Shown here piece by piece: positions 12,981 through 22,975 of a stretch of DNA of 64,000 bases. Origin of the DNA: Armigeres subalbatus (lineage: Eukaryota; Arthropoda; Insecta; Diptera; Culicidae); contig NC_085141.1 in NCBI RefSeq assembly GCF_024139115.2, positions 398,128,042 to 398,192,041 of the forward strand. The letters run 5' to 3'. Every line of letters starts with the position of its first letter. Within the stretch, counting starts at the first letter, position 1. Under the pieces are notes generated by a model. The model had not been told where the DNA came from and did no database searches. It saw only the letters and a program-made list of their open reading frames with translations. Both the position numbers and the translations under genes were made by a program.

Positions 12981-14177
12981 TTAACCCACGTACGGGAAGG
13001 GGGCGTACGGTGCGGGGAAGTAACCGGGGAAAGCGGCCGCCGTCGGTTGCACCGGAACCGACTGCGTCACGTAGGTGGTCAGCTGCGTGGGGACGACCGT
13101 CGTCGAGTAGAGGGTAGTGTACGCCGTCTTGGCGCCGAAAGTCAGCTTGAGGATCTTGCTGTTGGTTTCCGTCACGATGACGTTGGTGACGACAGGGGTG
13201 GACTGGACGGTGACCTGCGGTTGCGGTTGGAAGGGGTTCAGCTGAGGGATCGGTGGGATTGGGAGTGCGGGCAGAGTGGTGCTGACGACTTCGTAGTTGG
13301 TCTTGGTGACCGTACCGATCGGGCGAGAAATGGTACTAAAGATGGTGTTCTGTCCGTTGATGATTGGGAGAACGTGCGACTCGAAGACAGTTTCGACGGA
13401 GACGACCGGTTTGGAGGAGGTGATGACGGAAGGGATCTGAGCAGCGGCGGCGGGGTTCAGTAACCGTAGGAGAGCGAGCTGCTGGATTTGATCGGGAGTA
13501 AGCGATGGGGTTGTAACCGGGGCTTCAGTCGTGACCTTGTTGGCTTCCTTGTGAGTAGAGATCTTCTTCTTGGGGCGTATGTTTTCTGGGATGTTGGTTT
13601 TGTCGACTTCGGACAGGTCAAAGTCGGATCCAATGCTGGACAGGTCCAAGTCGGATGGAAGTCGCTCTCGTTTGGGTTTGTCATCGTCTTCGTCGTTCTC
13701 ATCGCCGAACTCCAATTCCAAGTGCAGTTCAGATCCAGCTTCGTCGAGGCGGCTGTTGAACTCGTTTAGGGTTTTGGAAGGCACAAATTGATAGATCTCC
13801 ATGGGTGGCAGGGTCTTCGTGGCAGTAACCAATCGAGTCACGTGATAGGTTTGGATCAGCGTGTAGCTCGACGTGTCGGTTCCGTCGCGAATTACTGGAA
13901 GAATGTGAGTTTTGAGCATGACTTGTGTAGTGCTGAAGGTTTCCGTCAGCGTTTCCAGAGGTGGAGTTTCCGTGTCTCCAGACAAAGAAATTGGTGGCAG
14001 TGTAGCAATACTCGAGTCCAGGAGGTTGCTTTCCTTATCGATGTGAGTAGTGGTCGCCAAGATGTTCTCAGTCAACGGCTCTGTCAGCGAAGGAGTGACG
14101 GTGGCCGTTTCCTGCTCCAACACCTTCTCGAAAGTCGAAGTAACAGTGATGTATCTCGTGTTCTTCACGGTTCCAAC
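12981..14177 (-). CDS. Exon E (last) of the secreted protein gene
   Basis: The acceptor CTTTTTAG ends at 14178, after a 66-nt intron. The frame runs 398 codons to TAA. It contains two related modules (THILPVIRDGTD near the start, SHVLPIINGQNT in the second half), each followed by Thr/Val-rich sequence ending in TLP. Between them lies an acidic/basic linker, and the C-terminus is hydrophobic, Pro/Tyr-rich, ending APFPYVG. No transmembrane anchor is evident. Confidence 0.9.
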   Translation of the reverse strand, partial: VGTVKNTRYITVTSTFEKVLEQETATVTPSLTEPLTENILATTTHIDKESNLLDSSIATLPPISLSGDTETPPLETLTETFSTTQVMLKTHILPVIRDGTDTSSYTLIQTYHVTRLVTATKTLPPMEIYQFVPSKTLNEFNSRLDEAGSELHLELEFGDENDEDDDKPKRERLPSDLDLSSIGSDFDLSEVDKTNIPENIRPKKKISTHKEANKVTTEAPVTTPSLTPDQIQQLALLRLLNPAAAAQIPSVITSSKPVVSVETVFESHVLPIINGQNTIFSTISRPIGTVTKTNYEVVSTTLPALPIPPIPQLNPFQPQPQVTVQSTPVVTNVIVTETNSKILKLTFGAKTAYTTLYSTTVVPTQLTTYVTQSVPVQPTAAAFPGYFPAPYAPFPYVG

Positions 14178-17100
14178 CTAAAAAGACATCAACATTTAAA
14201 TATTTGTTCTAAATCAACTAAACCAAACCCCCAAAGAATAAACCTGGAACGTGTAGGGCGACTTGATAGTGGCAATCTCGTAGTAGGTATCCTTGAAGTC
14301 CACCGGGGTCGAAATCTCCACCTTAATCGTTTCGACCGGGTATCGTCGCTCGATTTGGTTGTCATTCTCGGCATCGTTCAGCACGTTTCCATTGACCGAT
14401 CCGGACTGATCCAGATCCACGTCGGTGTCAACCTTCTCCGAGTGGTCAGGATTCTGCGAAATGTCGTTGTACTGCACGGAGGTGTCCGAGATCGGAGCCG
14501 TGGTCAGATTTTCCACGGCATCGTTTGGCTTCTTGGTTCCGCCACCGGGTTGCTTTCGGATATTGACGGTGGGCTTGGGTGGGCTCTTGTACTGCCAGCG
14601 GCCGGGCGAGCGGTTCAGCTTGAACTTGTAGAGACTGGTGCTGGTGGTGCCGAATTCCGCTTCCGGTGGCGTAGGCTTCAGGTTCGGCTTGAACGAGCGT
14701 CGGTTGTCCTGCTGGGATGCCGATGACGGTGATGACGACTGGGCTGGGCTAGATATGGTAGAGCTTGGCTTGAAATTGTTACGAGATGCTTTGTTACGCC
14801 TGTTTGCGTAGGCGGGGGTGGTGGGTTCACTAAAAACGGACACCGTCGCCAGTTCCACACTAGATGAGGAGAATCGGTTAAAGCGGGTGCTGCAAAAACA
14901 AGGTTAGGTGGTGGTGTGGGGTGTGGAGTGTGGGTGGAAGAGAAGAAAACGAAAAACAAAACATATGTACAGTCACCGTGAGTGTGGTTTGGTTTCTTCG
15001 TGTACTGTGCTTTTTTATATGTATAATGGTGGGATGTGTTGGTTTTGAGATGGCCCTCGACAACCCTGGGTTGAAGTCTCGACAACACTATTTACAGCTA
15101 AGGCATGCGAATTGTCTTGGGAGGGAATGAAAGCTCACAACTTCAAACGTGCAAATTTTGGATGATCGAATATTGAAAACACGTTCATACTTACTCGTTC
15201 GTACGGTAGCTGTCTGTGAGTTGTGGACTGAAAGTAAATTGTTATTAGTCGGCGGTCTGTAGCTGTAAAGATGTCATTTGCGGGTAGCTGCTACGTTAGA
15301 AGTTTATTCTGTGGTCATTAATTTTCATAACTTAAAACACATGGCCAATGTATATTTGGCTTATCAATGATGGGTAACAATTGGTGCGAGTATGCAAGAT
15401 TTTTGGCATACTTAAGTGCGAATGTGAATGAGATATTTCAATCGATCCTTAGAAGTGTATAAAGACGTGCAAGAAGGATCCTTACCTTAAATATATTGGG
15501 ATGAATACTGGAAACTATATGAATTAATGCATATGAAATGTGGGCGAGAATTTCCTTCATTCATTCTCAGAAACTCATTATTACGTTCAGAATGTTGAAA
15601 TATTCTTGTCAATTTTTATATTTATTTTTATTCTAATAATACAGTTTTCGTCGGATTTTGTGGCAACAAAATAAAGAGCAATAGGCTTGTCTTGCACTAA
15701 GAGTTGAAATTGTAGCAGAAAATATAAAACGAGCCTATATATGACAGTGGAAGAGAAAATAAACCTCAACTTGTTCCTACTTGGAATCGAGTAGAGTCCG
15801 TCTCTTCTTCGGTAGAAGTTGAACCCATATTTCAATGGAAATATCATGAATTCGAAATTAAAATTTGATGACCACACGTGTACTATTTTACCCTTTACAC
15901 GATCCTTAATTCTCGAGAAATCGTATCTTTATTGAGTTGATGACATCTACTCGAATAAAAAGGTTGTTATTTTACATTTACGAGGGTGAGACGAGTTCGG
16001 CTAAGTTTTAAGCGGATGAGTATGCCTATGCTTAAAATTCGCGGCACTTGTGCTAAATTATTCAAATAACAGATTGATTTATTATGGCGTGACATTCATT
16101 ATCGTTGCAACAAAATCTATATGCGTCTATATGCAAGAAACGGTCGATACAAAATATTCCGGAGGAGAGCGTGCTTATCAACCTCATATAGATATAGAAC
16201 ACGTTTCACATGATTTTGACATTTTCGGAGATTTTTATATCTTCGAGCATTCTGATATTTTGGTTGGTTAAATTTTTTATTTTTTCAAGAGAGTATGTTA
16301 AATATCGCCATCCAAGTGAGTTCTCTACTCCGAATCGAATCATCCGCCGAATTATAAATGAAACATGAAACATCATTTAGTTGATTGCAAATTATAGGCT
16401 CTTTAGAATCCATATGAATTTTACATTTACATTTACGAAAATACATTAGAATGTATTGTTATGAACCATTCATTAAATTGTAAATGAAGTTTTCACATTA
16501 GAATGTACGGGCTGTTAAGTATCGTAACTTTAGAAAATCACTTTTTTTTTGTAAAAAAAAGAGTGAATTGTAAATATATTGTAGAAATATCCGAAGAAAA
16601 CCGCATATGGTAATTCAATTGTTTAGACTACATTGCTGTCCAACAGTCGTACAACTTACCCACAGACGGTCCGACTTTACTCCGACCGAATCACATTACC
16701 TGGGGGCGAAGTCAAAGTTGAACAACATGTCGAAGCGTGTATGGAGCCCCTTATGCTGAGTACATAGTGCAGCATATTGTGTAACGATGGTGATAAAACT
16801 TTCCAATTTTTACCGATTTACTTCATTTAGGTGTTTTTACTGCTGACTAGTTACCAAAGTTCAAAGATTTTGCCAGACAAATGGATGGATGGTGCCCTCC
16901 AAAATTCTACACTGGCGGGTAAGATAAAGGATCGTTTGGCCGAATACCGTTCCGCCGCATGCCATTTGGCCTTAGGTCACTAGGCCGAAAATTGTTTAGC
17001 CGAATTCGGGCGAAAGGTTTATTTGACCGAATAGGACATTTGGCCGAATAGGTCATTTAGCCGAATAGTTTATTGAAAATTGAGAAATTAGGAATGAGAA

Positions 17101-20100
17101 GAGAGACGTCTCATTACCCACTTTGCACTACTCACTTTTCACAGTGAGAAGTGAGAAATGAGGAGTGAGAAGTGAGGCGTCTCACTTCTTACTCCTCAAT
17201 TCCCACTTCTTGCTGTCGAAAGTGAGAAGCACGAAGTGAGTAGAGAGACGTCTTACTACTCACTTCGCGCTTCTCACTTTTTACAGCGAGTAGTTTCACT
17301 TCGCTGTCTTCGTTGTCGCTGAAACGTCTCACTACTCATTTCGCACTACATACTCACTTTTCACCTTGAGAAGTAAGGAATGAAGAAAGGCAATTGAGAC
17401 GTCTCACTTCTCATTCCTCATTTCTCACTTCTCGCTGTCAAAAGTGATAAGCGCGAAGTGAGTAGTGAGACGTCTCCTTACTCATTTCGCGCTTTTCGCT
17501 TTTTACAGCGAGATGTGATAAATAAAGAGTGAGAAGTGAGACGTTTACTCTTAACTCCTTATTTCTCACTTGTCACTGTAAAAAAAGAGGAGCGTGAAAA
17601 AAGAAATGAAGAGTGAGAAGTTAGACGTCTCATTTCTCACTCTTCATTTTTATCTTTTCACTGGTCAAAGTGACAAACGCGAAGTGAGTAGTGAGACGTC
17701 TCACTACCCACTTCGCACTACTCTTTATTCACAGTGAGAAGTAAGAAATGAGGAGTGAAAAGTGGGACGTCTCACTTCTCTGTACTCATTTACTACTTCT
17801 TGCTGTCAAAAGTGAGAAGCGCAAAGTGAGTAGTGAGACGTCTCTCTTCTCATTCTTTATTTCTCACTTTTCAATAAACTGTTCGCCTAAATGACCTATT
17901 CGGCCAAATGACCCTTTCAACCAAACGAAACTTTCGGCCAATCGACCCTTTTGGCCAAACGACCCTTTCGGCCAAATGACCCTTTCTGCCTAATGACTCA
18001 TTCAGCCAAATGACCCATTCGGCTAAATGACCCATTCGGCCAAATGACCCATTCAGCCAAACGACCCTTTCGGACAGATGGGTTTCGGCCTAATGGTTTG
18101 TTCGGCCTAGTGGCATTCGGCCAAATGGTTTTCGGCCGAATGGGTTTCGGCCAAATGACTCTTCCCCGTTCGCGAGTATGGCAGTATTTTGATTCCGAGT
18201 AAAAATCACGAAAGGAATTCCTCCGGAAGTTCCTCCAGGAATTCCAGCGGAAGTTCCTCCAGGAATTCCTCCGGAAGTTCCTCCAGGAATTCCTCCGGAA
18301 GTTCCTCCAGGAGTTTAAAAAGTTACTGCAGTCTATGACGATTTCCGATTTGGTCACTACTTCGGGTACTTCAGAACATTCTAGGACCACTTGATGCCCA
18401 TTCGAGTTCAATTTGTTGTCTTTGCAATGATTTTGCTCTTACAATGCAGCAGTAAGGGATCTTTGAAGTCGTAGTTTTCTAGAACGGAATTTCACAATTT
18501 TCCACTTCTCCGGATGTTGTGAAACTTCTGGAGGGCCACTTATCTTGACCCGAAGCTTCCGGATGACCACTTCCTGGTCTTCCGGGATCAATGTGTGGTC
18601 CCTCAAAATGTGTTTACCCACATATTGCTATTCAAAAAATGAACACTGCTCCTGATGTTTCGGATGTTCTACCGGAGAACCTGTTAGTGGTCACCTGGGT
18701 CCAATGAGTAATTGATTCGAAATTTTCGCATCTTACTGGAGGAAATGGGAATAATCGACCAGTTCTTCGGGTGTTCCAGAACTTTCAGAATATCACTGGG
18801 GTCGCAGAAATCAATGAGTGGTAAGATAGATAACAAAAATTAAGATGAGAAACAAGGCCTTTAGGTCATTTCAAGAAGATTGATACTCATATTGTTGGGG
18901 TTCCATTGAAAAATGCTTATGACCTCTCTCGACCCCTCTGGAGCCTGTTCTAAAATGCTCACTCGAATGTTCACACGTCTGATGATCCCAATATAATCAT
19001 GATATCAACCTGCTAACCTGGAAGAATCCGCAGGCTTCGTGGAAGACCGCGTTCACGATGGCTTTTTGCAGTTGAAGAGGACCTGATGGCGCTCAATGTT
19101 CAGGGCGACTGGAAGCGATTGGCCCAGGATCGAGTCCAGTGGAGAAGGATACTCCATTCGGCGTAGGTTCATCGAAGAGCTGTAGCCCATCAAGTATCAA
19201 GTATCAAGTAAGTATCAACCTGCTGTGGAAATTTCAAAAAGTTTGTTACTGAAATCCAATATCAGTATTTCCGAATCAGGACATGTCCCTGGAAATTTGG
19301 ATTTCCCGAACATCATCATGACTGAGCCGATCCAACCCAACAACAGCATGATGAAGAAGAAAATTCCGAATCGAATGAGCCCAAAACTGCTGAAATCGGT
19401 TGAAAGTTGCCTAAGATACAAGCATTTAAGTTGCGTGGGTACCCGGATACCATGCTGGCCATTTAAAGGGCAAAAAAAATCAGAACGCCTTCCTTCACCC
19501 CTCCCTGATCAAAACTTCCGTCAACCCCTACAATCGATTTTAATCGTCATTATTGCGGATCTGACAGAGTTTCAACGTCTTGCTGTGAAAAATCAATTAG
19601 ATATCGTGAATTGAATTCCGAAAAGGTACCCTGGTATCCAGCCGGCCACATAAGGGTTAATGATCATACGGGGTGCATCTACAATTCTCGTAATTTCTTA
19701 AGTCAACTTACACTGATCATGCAGCTGTTGATAAGTTTTCTTTCATCAGAACTCGTCGTCAGTTGCGCATGGATGAAATTTTATTTTCGCCCTCATTGCG
19801 CTATTCAGACCAAATCGAACAGCTCAGTTTAAAAATGTGACGGTTCTAGAGATGTCGCAAATTAATCGATTACTTCGATTAATCGATTCATCGTTGTGAT
19901 AATCGATTAATTTTGAATCGATTATTACCCAACGATTAATCGATTCAATAATCGAGATGAATCGTGAGTAATCGATTAGTTACTAATCGATTAATTAGAA
20001 TTTTACGACATCATAAGGATGTCGAAAATTAATTGAATATTTCGATTAATCGATTCATCGTTGTGATAATCGATTAATTTTGAATCGATTACTATACAAT

Positions 20101-22975
20101 GGATTAATCGATTCAATAATCGACAAGAATCAAGAGTAATCGATTAGTAACTAATCGATTAATCGGGATTTTACGACATCTCTAGACGGTTCCCAACTGT
20201 AATCAAAAGTGCGATGGTATCGAGTTCAATGCATTTAAACATCGATAAATGTCGGAGGAAAACAACAGTGTGAAAACCACGTGCTATTGTTTTGAACATT
20301 TTCCACTGATTATTTCCGTAGTTTGAAACCTTTGAAACGTTTTACATTTTCTCCTTCCAAACGATGGTTGTGCCAAGGTTGCCAGTTGTGTAGTGTACCT
20401 ATATATTTATTTTCCTAACGAAATATTATTTTGTGGAATTCGAGAAAAAAAATCGGCGACTATGCACAAGCATCAAAAAAATATGATTATCGAATGCATT
20501 GATAATCCGTTTCAAAGCAAACTGCCATATGAAAATTGGATTGAATTACTCGAGTTCAAGCGTCTTCTCCGAACACAACAATAACTAGTGTTCATTTAAT
20601 TAGATTAACGATAAGTATGTGAATATGTGGGAATTAGTCGTGAATATGTATAATGTTGTTCTTTCGGAGTATGTAATTGTATGGAATGAGTCTACAAATC
20701 TTGGAGTAACAATGTCAATGTCAATGGTATAGGCAATGGTTCTGTGCGTGTATGTCAAGCATAATATGAACGTGCATTTCTTCTTACCAATATAATCATG
20801 GTTGTAAAAATAAAATAAATATCACACATTTACAGCGAACAAACATCCAATCATTCTTGAAAGCAAACCAAACAAATCACTCAAAACTAAAGCAAACAAA
20901 CACATCACAACACACAATAACGGCAAGTTAAATAATTTTATCAAAGGTCCTCAAAAAATCACGCCTGGCGCATGCTAGTTAATAATAGTGTGTAAAGGAA
21001 GGGTTACGAGCCCCAAAACGAACGTTACCCTTACTCTCTCAATCTGGTCCATCAAAAAACAACCGGCTTGCAGAGCGTGCGCAATACTTACTTCTTGACC
21101 ACATTGTTAGGCTTGATCGTTTGCGTGTTACGGTAGCGGTTAGTTTTCTTCCCATTACCAAAGCTTGGCTGTGCCGAAGGGGCAGCCGGTGGCCCGACCG
21201 GTTCCTCAACCGTGTCGGACCGCTCCTGCAGGTCGTTGTTGCTGTCCTCCTTGCCGATCCGGTTCTTTAGCCGGTTCTTGAATGCGCCACCATTGAGACC
21301 GGCTCCGGGACCGCTGAGGCGGCGCGAAGGCCTTACCAAGCTGGAGCTTGGCTGGTTGGCGAACAGATTCTCCAGCGGCAGACCCGTGTCCTCTAGCAAC
21401 GCTTGCGACGAGTGCGACGGCGTGATGATCGAGGCCAGTTCCGGATTGTAGCGGGGCGATTTGTTCGGGTTAGGGGCCGCCGTTTTCAGAATGCGAAGCG
21501 TTGGAGTGGGCTGCACCTTCGGTCCCGGAGCTGGCTTGGCATTGGCGGCGGCGTTGACGTTGGCCGGATTACCTTGAAATACATGAGAAGTGCTTTGTAG
21601 GACTTGGGCATATTTTCCTGAAATGTAGGTGCCGATGACGCTGGTTTCGTGGACGGTCGTGGCCCCGTCTTTGATTACAGTTCCACCGAGTTTGGTGACC
21701 AGACCCGTCGGGCGGGGTTTCTTATTACCTCGTTTCGGTTTGGCCCTAGCCGTGGATGCCGTCGAGGCGCTCGAGGTGGCGGTCGGTTTCAGGTTTATGA
21801 CTCGGTACGTTTCTTCCACGAATTCGGATGGTTGCCGGGAAAGGAAATCGTATTCTGGCTCGGGGGCAATGTTGTTACCGATTTGCAGCACTGGGGCTGG
21901 TTCATCGTCTTCGTCTTCTTCGTCTTCCTGTGCCTCACCGCGATCGGTTTCGTTCTCCTCTGTGATGTTCGAGAAGTCAATCGGTGAGTGTTCTTTGTGC
22001 TGATGAGCCTCAATTGATGGTTCTTCGGTAGTTTTCGGTTTGGGAACTTCAACCAACACTGCCTTAGGTTGGTCTTCCTCTTTGTGTTCTTTATGTTCTT
22101 CTTCATCTTCGTCTTCTATTTCTCCTTCGGGTTCCTCTTCGACAGTTTCTGTTTCAACAGGTTCCTCAACGTGTCCTTCTTCAACCTGCTCAGATTCTTC
22201 TTCATCATGATGAACATCTTCTTCTTCTTCCTCATTATCTTCCTCCTCGTGAATAATTTCCACTTTGGGTTCAGGCGTGACAACTTTCTTTTCCGTGGTA
22301 ACTTCTACTCTTGTAGCCACAACCTTAATGATTGGAGCATGCGGCTTTACAACCTGAACTTTCGGTTCGATCTTCTTCTCCACGGCCACTTCTTCTGGTT
22401 CTGATTGGGCCTTCACAGGAGTAACTTCAACGATCGATACTTTAGGTTTCGGTTTGCTTATTGGTTTGGCTTTGATCGGAGTCACCACTTTGGGGACAAA
22501 CTTGACTGGGATGTTTGGTTTGACGACAAAAGGTTTTGGTGTTTCGGCTATGACCTGAACGACACTGACTTTTTCCTTAGGTTGCACCGGCAACACTACG
22601 GTCTTGCTAGGCTTGATCTCCTCGACAACCGGTGCCGATGGCGTGGTGGTTGTTGGCGGAGGTGACGTCTCGATTACCGGTGGAGGGGCCGGTGTCGTCT
22701 TAGGGGGTTCTGCAACGAAACGGTTAGATGGATGCATTGTGGAGCACGCTTAAAAGACTTACCCGTTACTGCAGCAGCGGCACTTTGCGGTGAAAAAATC
22801 ATCACCGTGTTACCAATAGTAGTGGTGAAATCCAAAAATCCATACACGGTCTGGGTGACGAGGTAGCCGGGATTGTTGACCTGCGTGGGGACGATGGCTG
22901 GCACATCCCCGTTGGCATTCGGGTTGTAGACGGGGGCATTACCCGGCGTATAGACGGCCGATTGGGCAAGTAGTG
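12981..22975 (-). CDS. Secreted Pro/Thr-rich multi-exon insect protein (DUF4758-like), 5' exon missing
   Basis: Five coding exons on the minus strand (22975-22763, 22709-21092, 15227-15195, 14889-14244, 14177-12981) join with GT-AG introns in consistent phase. They give about 1,230 residues and a TAA stop at 12983-12981. The first visible residues, LLAQS, look like the end of a signal peptide, so the start codon lies in an unidentified exon upstream. The protein is low in complexity: Pro/Thr/Val-rich segments, an acidic Glu-rich stretch (about residues 230-300 of the visible part), a segment containing GGTVIKDGATTVHETSVIGT, and in the last exon two related modules built on HILPVI or HVLPII followed by T/V-rich sequence. 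From memory these modules resemble the insect family annotated DUF4758, which I could not verify. An extracellular matrix, cuticle or mucin-like role is inference only. The 5.9-kb intron is packed with repeats; two others are 53 and 66 nt. Confidence 0.85.
14244..14889 (-). CDS. Exon D of the secreted protein gene
   Basis: The acceptor TTGTTTTTGCAG ends at 14890 and the weaker donor CAG|GTTTAT begins at 14243. The 646 nt complete one codon and add 215 more. The sequence is Ser/Pro/Asn-rich and basic at first (RRNKASRNN), then acidic (DVDLDQSGSVNGNVLNDAEN). It ends IATIKSPYTFQ, which continues smoothly into VGTVKNTRYITV of the next exon. Confidence 0.85.
15195..15227 (-). CDS. 33-nt microexon of the secreted protein gene
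   Basis: TTTACTTTCAG at the upstream side and CGA|GTAAGTATG at the downstream side bracket 33 nt that keep the frame between exons B and D. It encodes roughly PQLTDSYRTN plus the two junction codons. Exons B and D are also phase-compatible without it, so it may be a cassette exon that is included or skipped. Confidence 0.65.
15228..16920. other. Intron sequence, AT-rich, no feature recognised
   Basis: This is part of the 5.9-kb intron between exon B and the microexon. Open frames such as 15587-15877 (minus) and 16050-16271 (plus) are AT-rich and unrecognised. The words ACATTAGAATGTA recur near 16445 and 16496, hinting at an old short repeat. Confidence 0.4.
16925..18160. repeat. Composite foldback B: 17-bp GGCC arrays around a GAGACGTCTC hairpin array
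   Basis: Left arm 16925-17075 carries TTTGGCCGAATAGGTCATTT-type repeats. The right arm 17867-18160 carries the complementary strand, with clean 17-bp units CATTCGGCCAAATGACC at about 17990-18070. Both arms meet the core through matching junctions: AGTTTATTGAAAATTGAG on the left, and CTCACTTTTCAATAAACT on the right, which is its near-complement. The core (17085-17870) alternates purine GAAGTGAG and pyrimidine CTCACTTC tracts around repeated GACGTCTC centres, giving several successive hairpins. No coding sequence is present. It lies wholly inside the intron of the secreted-protein gene. Confidence 0.8.
18214..18313. repeat. 24-bp tandem repeat, about 4 copies
   Basis: The unit GGAATTCCTCCGGAAGTTCC plus TCCA repeats four times with one or two changes. 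The unit length is divisible by 3, so the minus strand reads an 8-residue repeat (NSWRNFRR). Nothing suggests it is translated. Confidence 0.85.
18320..19030. other. Intronic sequence with degenerate CTTCCGG/GGACCACTT words
   Basis: Loosely repeated words such as GACCACTTC, TTCCGGA and GGTGTTCCAGAAC recur without a firm period. This is probably an old, decayed tandem or dispersed repeat. No gene is seen. Confidence 0.3.
19032..19225 (+). pseudogene. 3' end of an RTE-like LINE (second copy type)
   Basis: The frame from 19035 reads LRGRPRSRWLFAVEEDLMAL and ends WRRILHSA with TAG at 19164-19166. This matches the usual C-terminal tail of RTE-clade polymerases, as also seen in the large copy at 53076-56352. 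It is followed by a short 3' UTR and tandem CAAGTAT repeats (about 19190-19220), a typical RTE tail. Everything upstream is missing, as expected for a 5'-truncated insertion. Confidence 0.7.
19847..20184. mobile_element. Dimeric hAT-type MITE rich in ATCGATTAATCGAT
   Basis: Terminal inverted repeats TAGAGATGTCG / CGACATCTCTA are flanked by a perfect 8-bp duplication GACGGTTC (19839-19846 and 20185-20192), a hAT signature. Inside are two tandem copies of a roughly 165-bp palindromic unit joined at CGACATCATAAGGATGTCG (about 20005-20025), each filled with ATTAATCGAT words. It is non-coding and sits in the long intron of the secreted-protein gene. Confidence 0.88.
20193..21091. other. Intron sequence, no feature recognised
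   Basis: AT-rich intronic sequence up to the exon B donor. The 63-codon plus-strand frame at 20393-20584 is unrecognised and probably incidental. Confidence 0.4.
21092..22709 (-). CDS. Exon B: Pro-rich, Glu-rich and TVIKDGATTVHETS segment
   Basis: The acceptor TTCGTTGCAG ends at 22710, after a 53-nt intron; the donor AA|GTAAGTATT begins at 21091. The open frame has 538 whole codons. It runs from a PPPVIETSPPPTTTTPS proline region through KPK/VxP repeats, a long Glu/Asp stretch and a basic KPKRGNKKPR patch into the conserved-looking VHETSVIGTYISGKYAQV segment, and ends in a basic, disordered tail. An in-frame TAA overlaps the donor, so unspliced reading would stop exactly there. Splicing removes that stop. 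Confidence 0.85.
22763..22975 (-). CDS. Exon A (first one identified) of the secreted protein gene
   Basis: The acceptor is TTTCTTGTTTCAG, ending at 22976, and the donor is G|GTAAGT at 22762. The 213-nt exon starts by completing a codon (phase +2) and ends with one base of the next. It reads LLAQSAVYTPGN, compatible with the end of a cleaved signal peptide, followed by a Tyr/Val/Thr-rich stretch. The upstream exon was not located within the window. Confidence 0.85.

Noticed and set aside
13788..14726. 312-codon plus-strand ORF opposite the secreted-protein gene
   Set aside because: It lies antisense to exons D and E and crosses their intron; its Arg/Val/Gly-rich composition is the shadow of the minus-strand coding bias.
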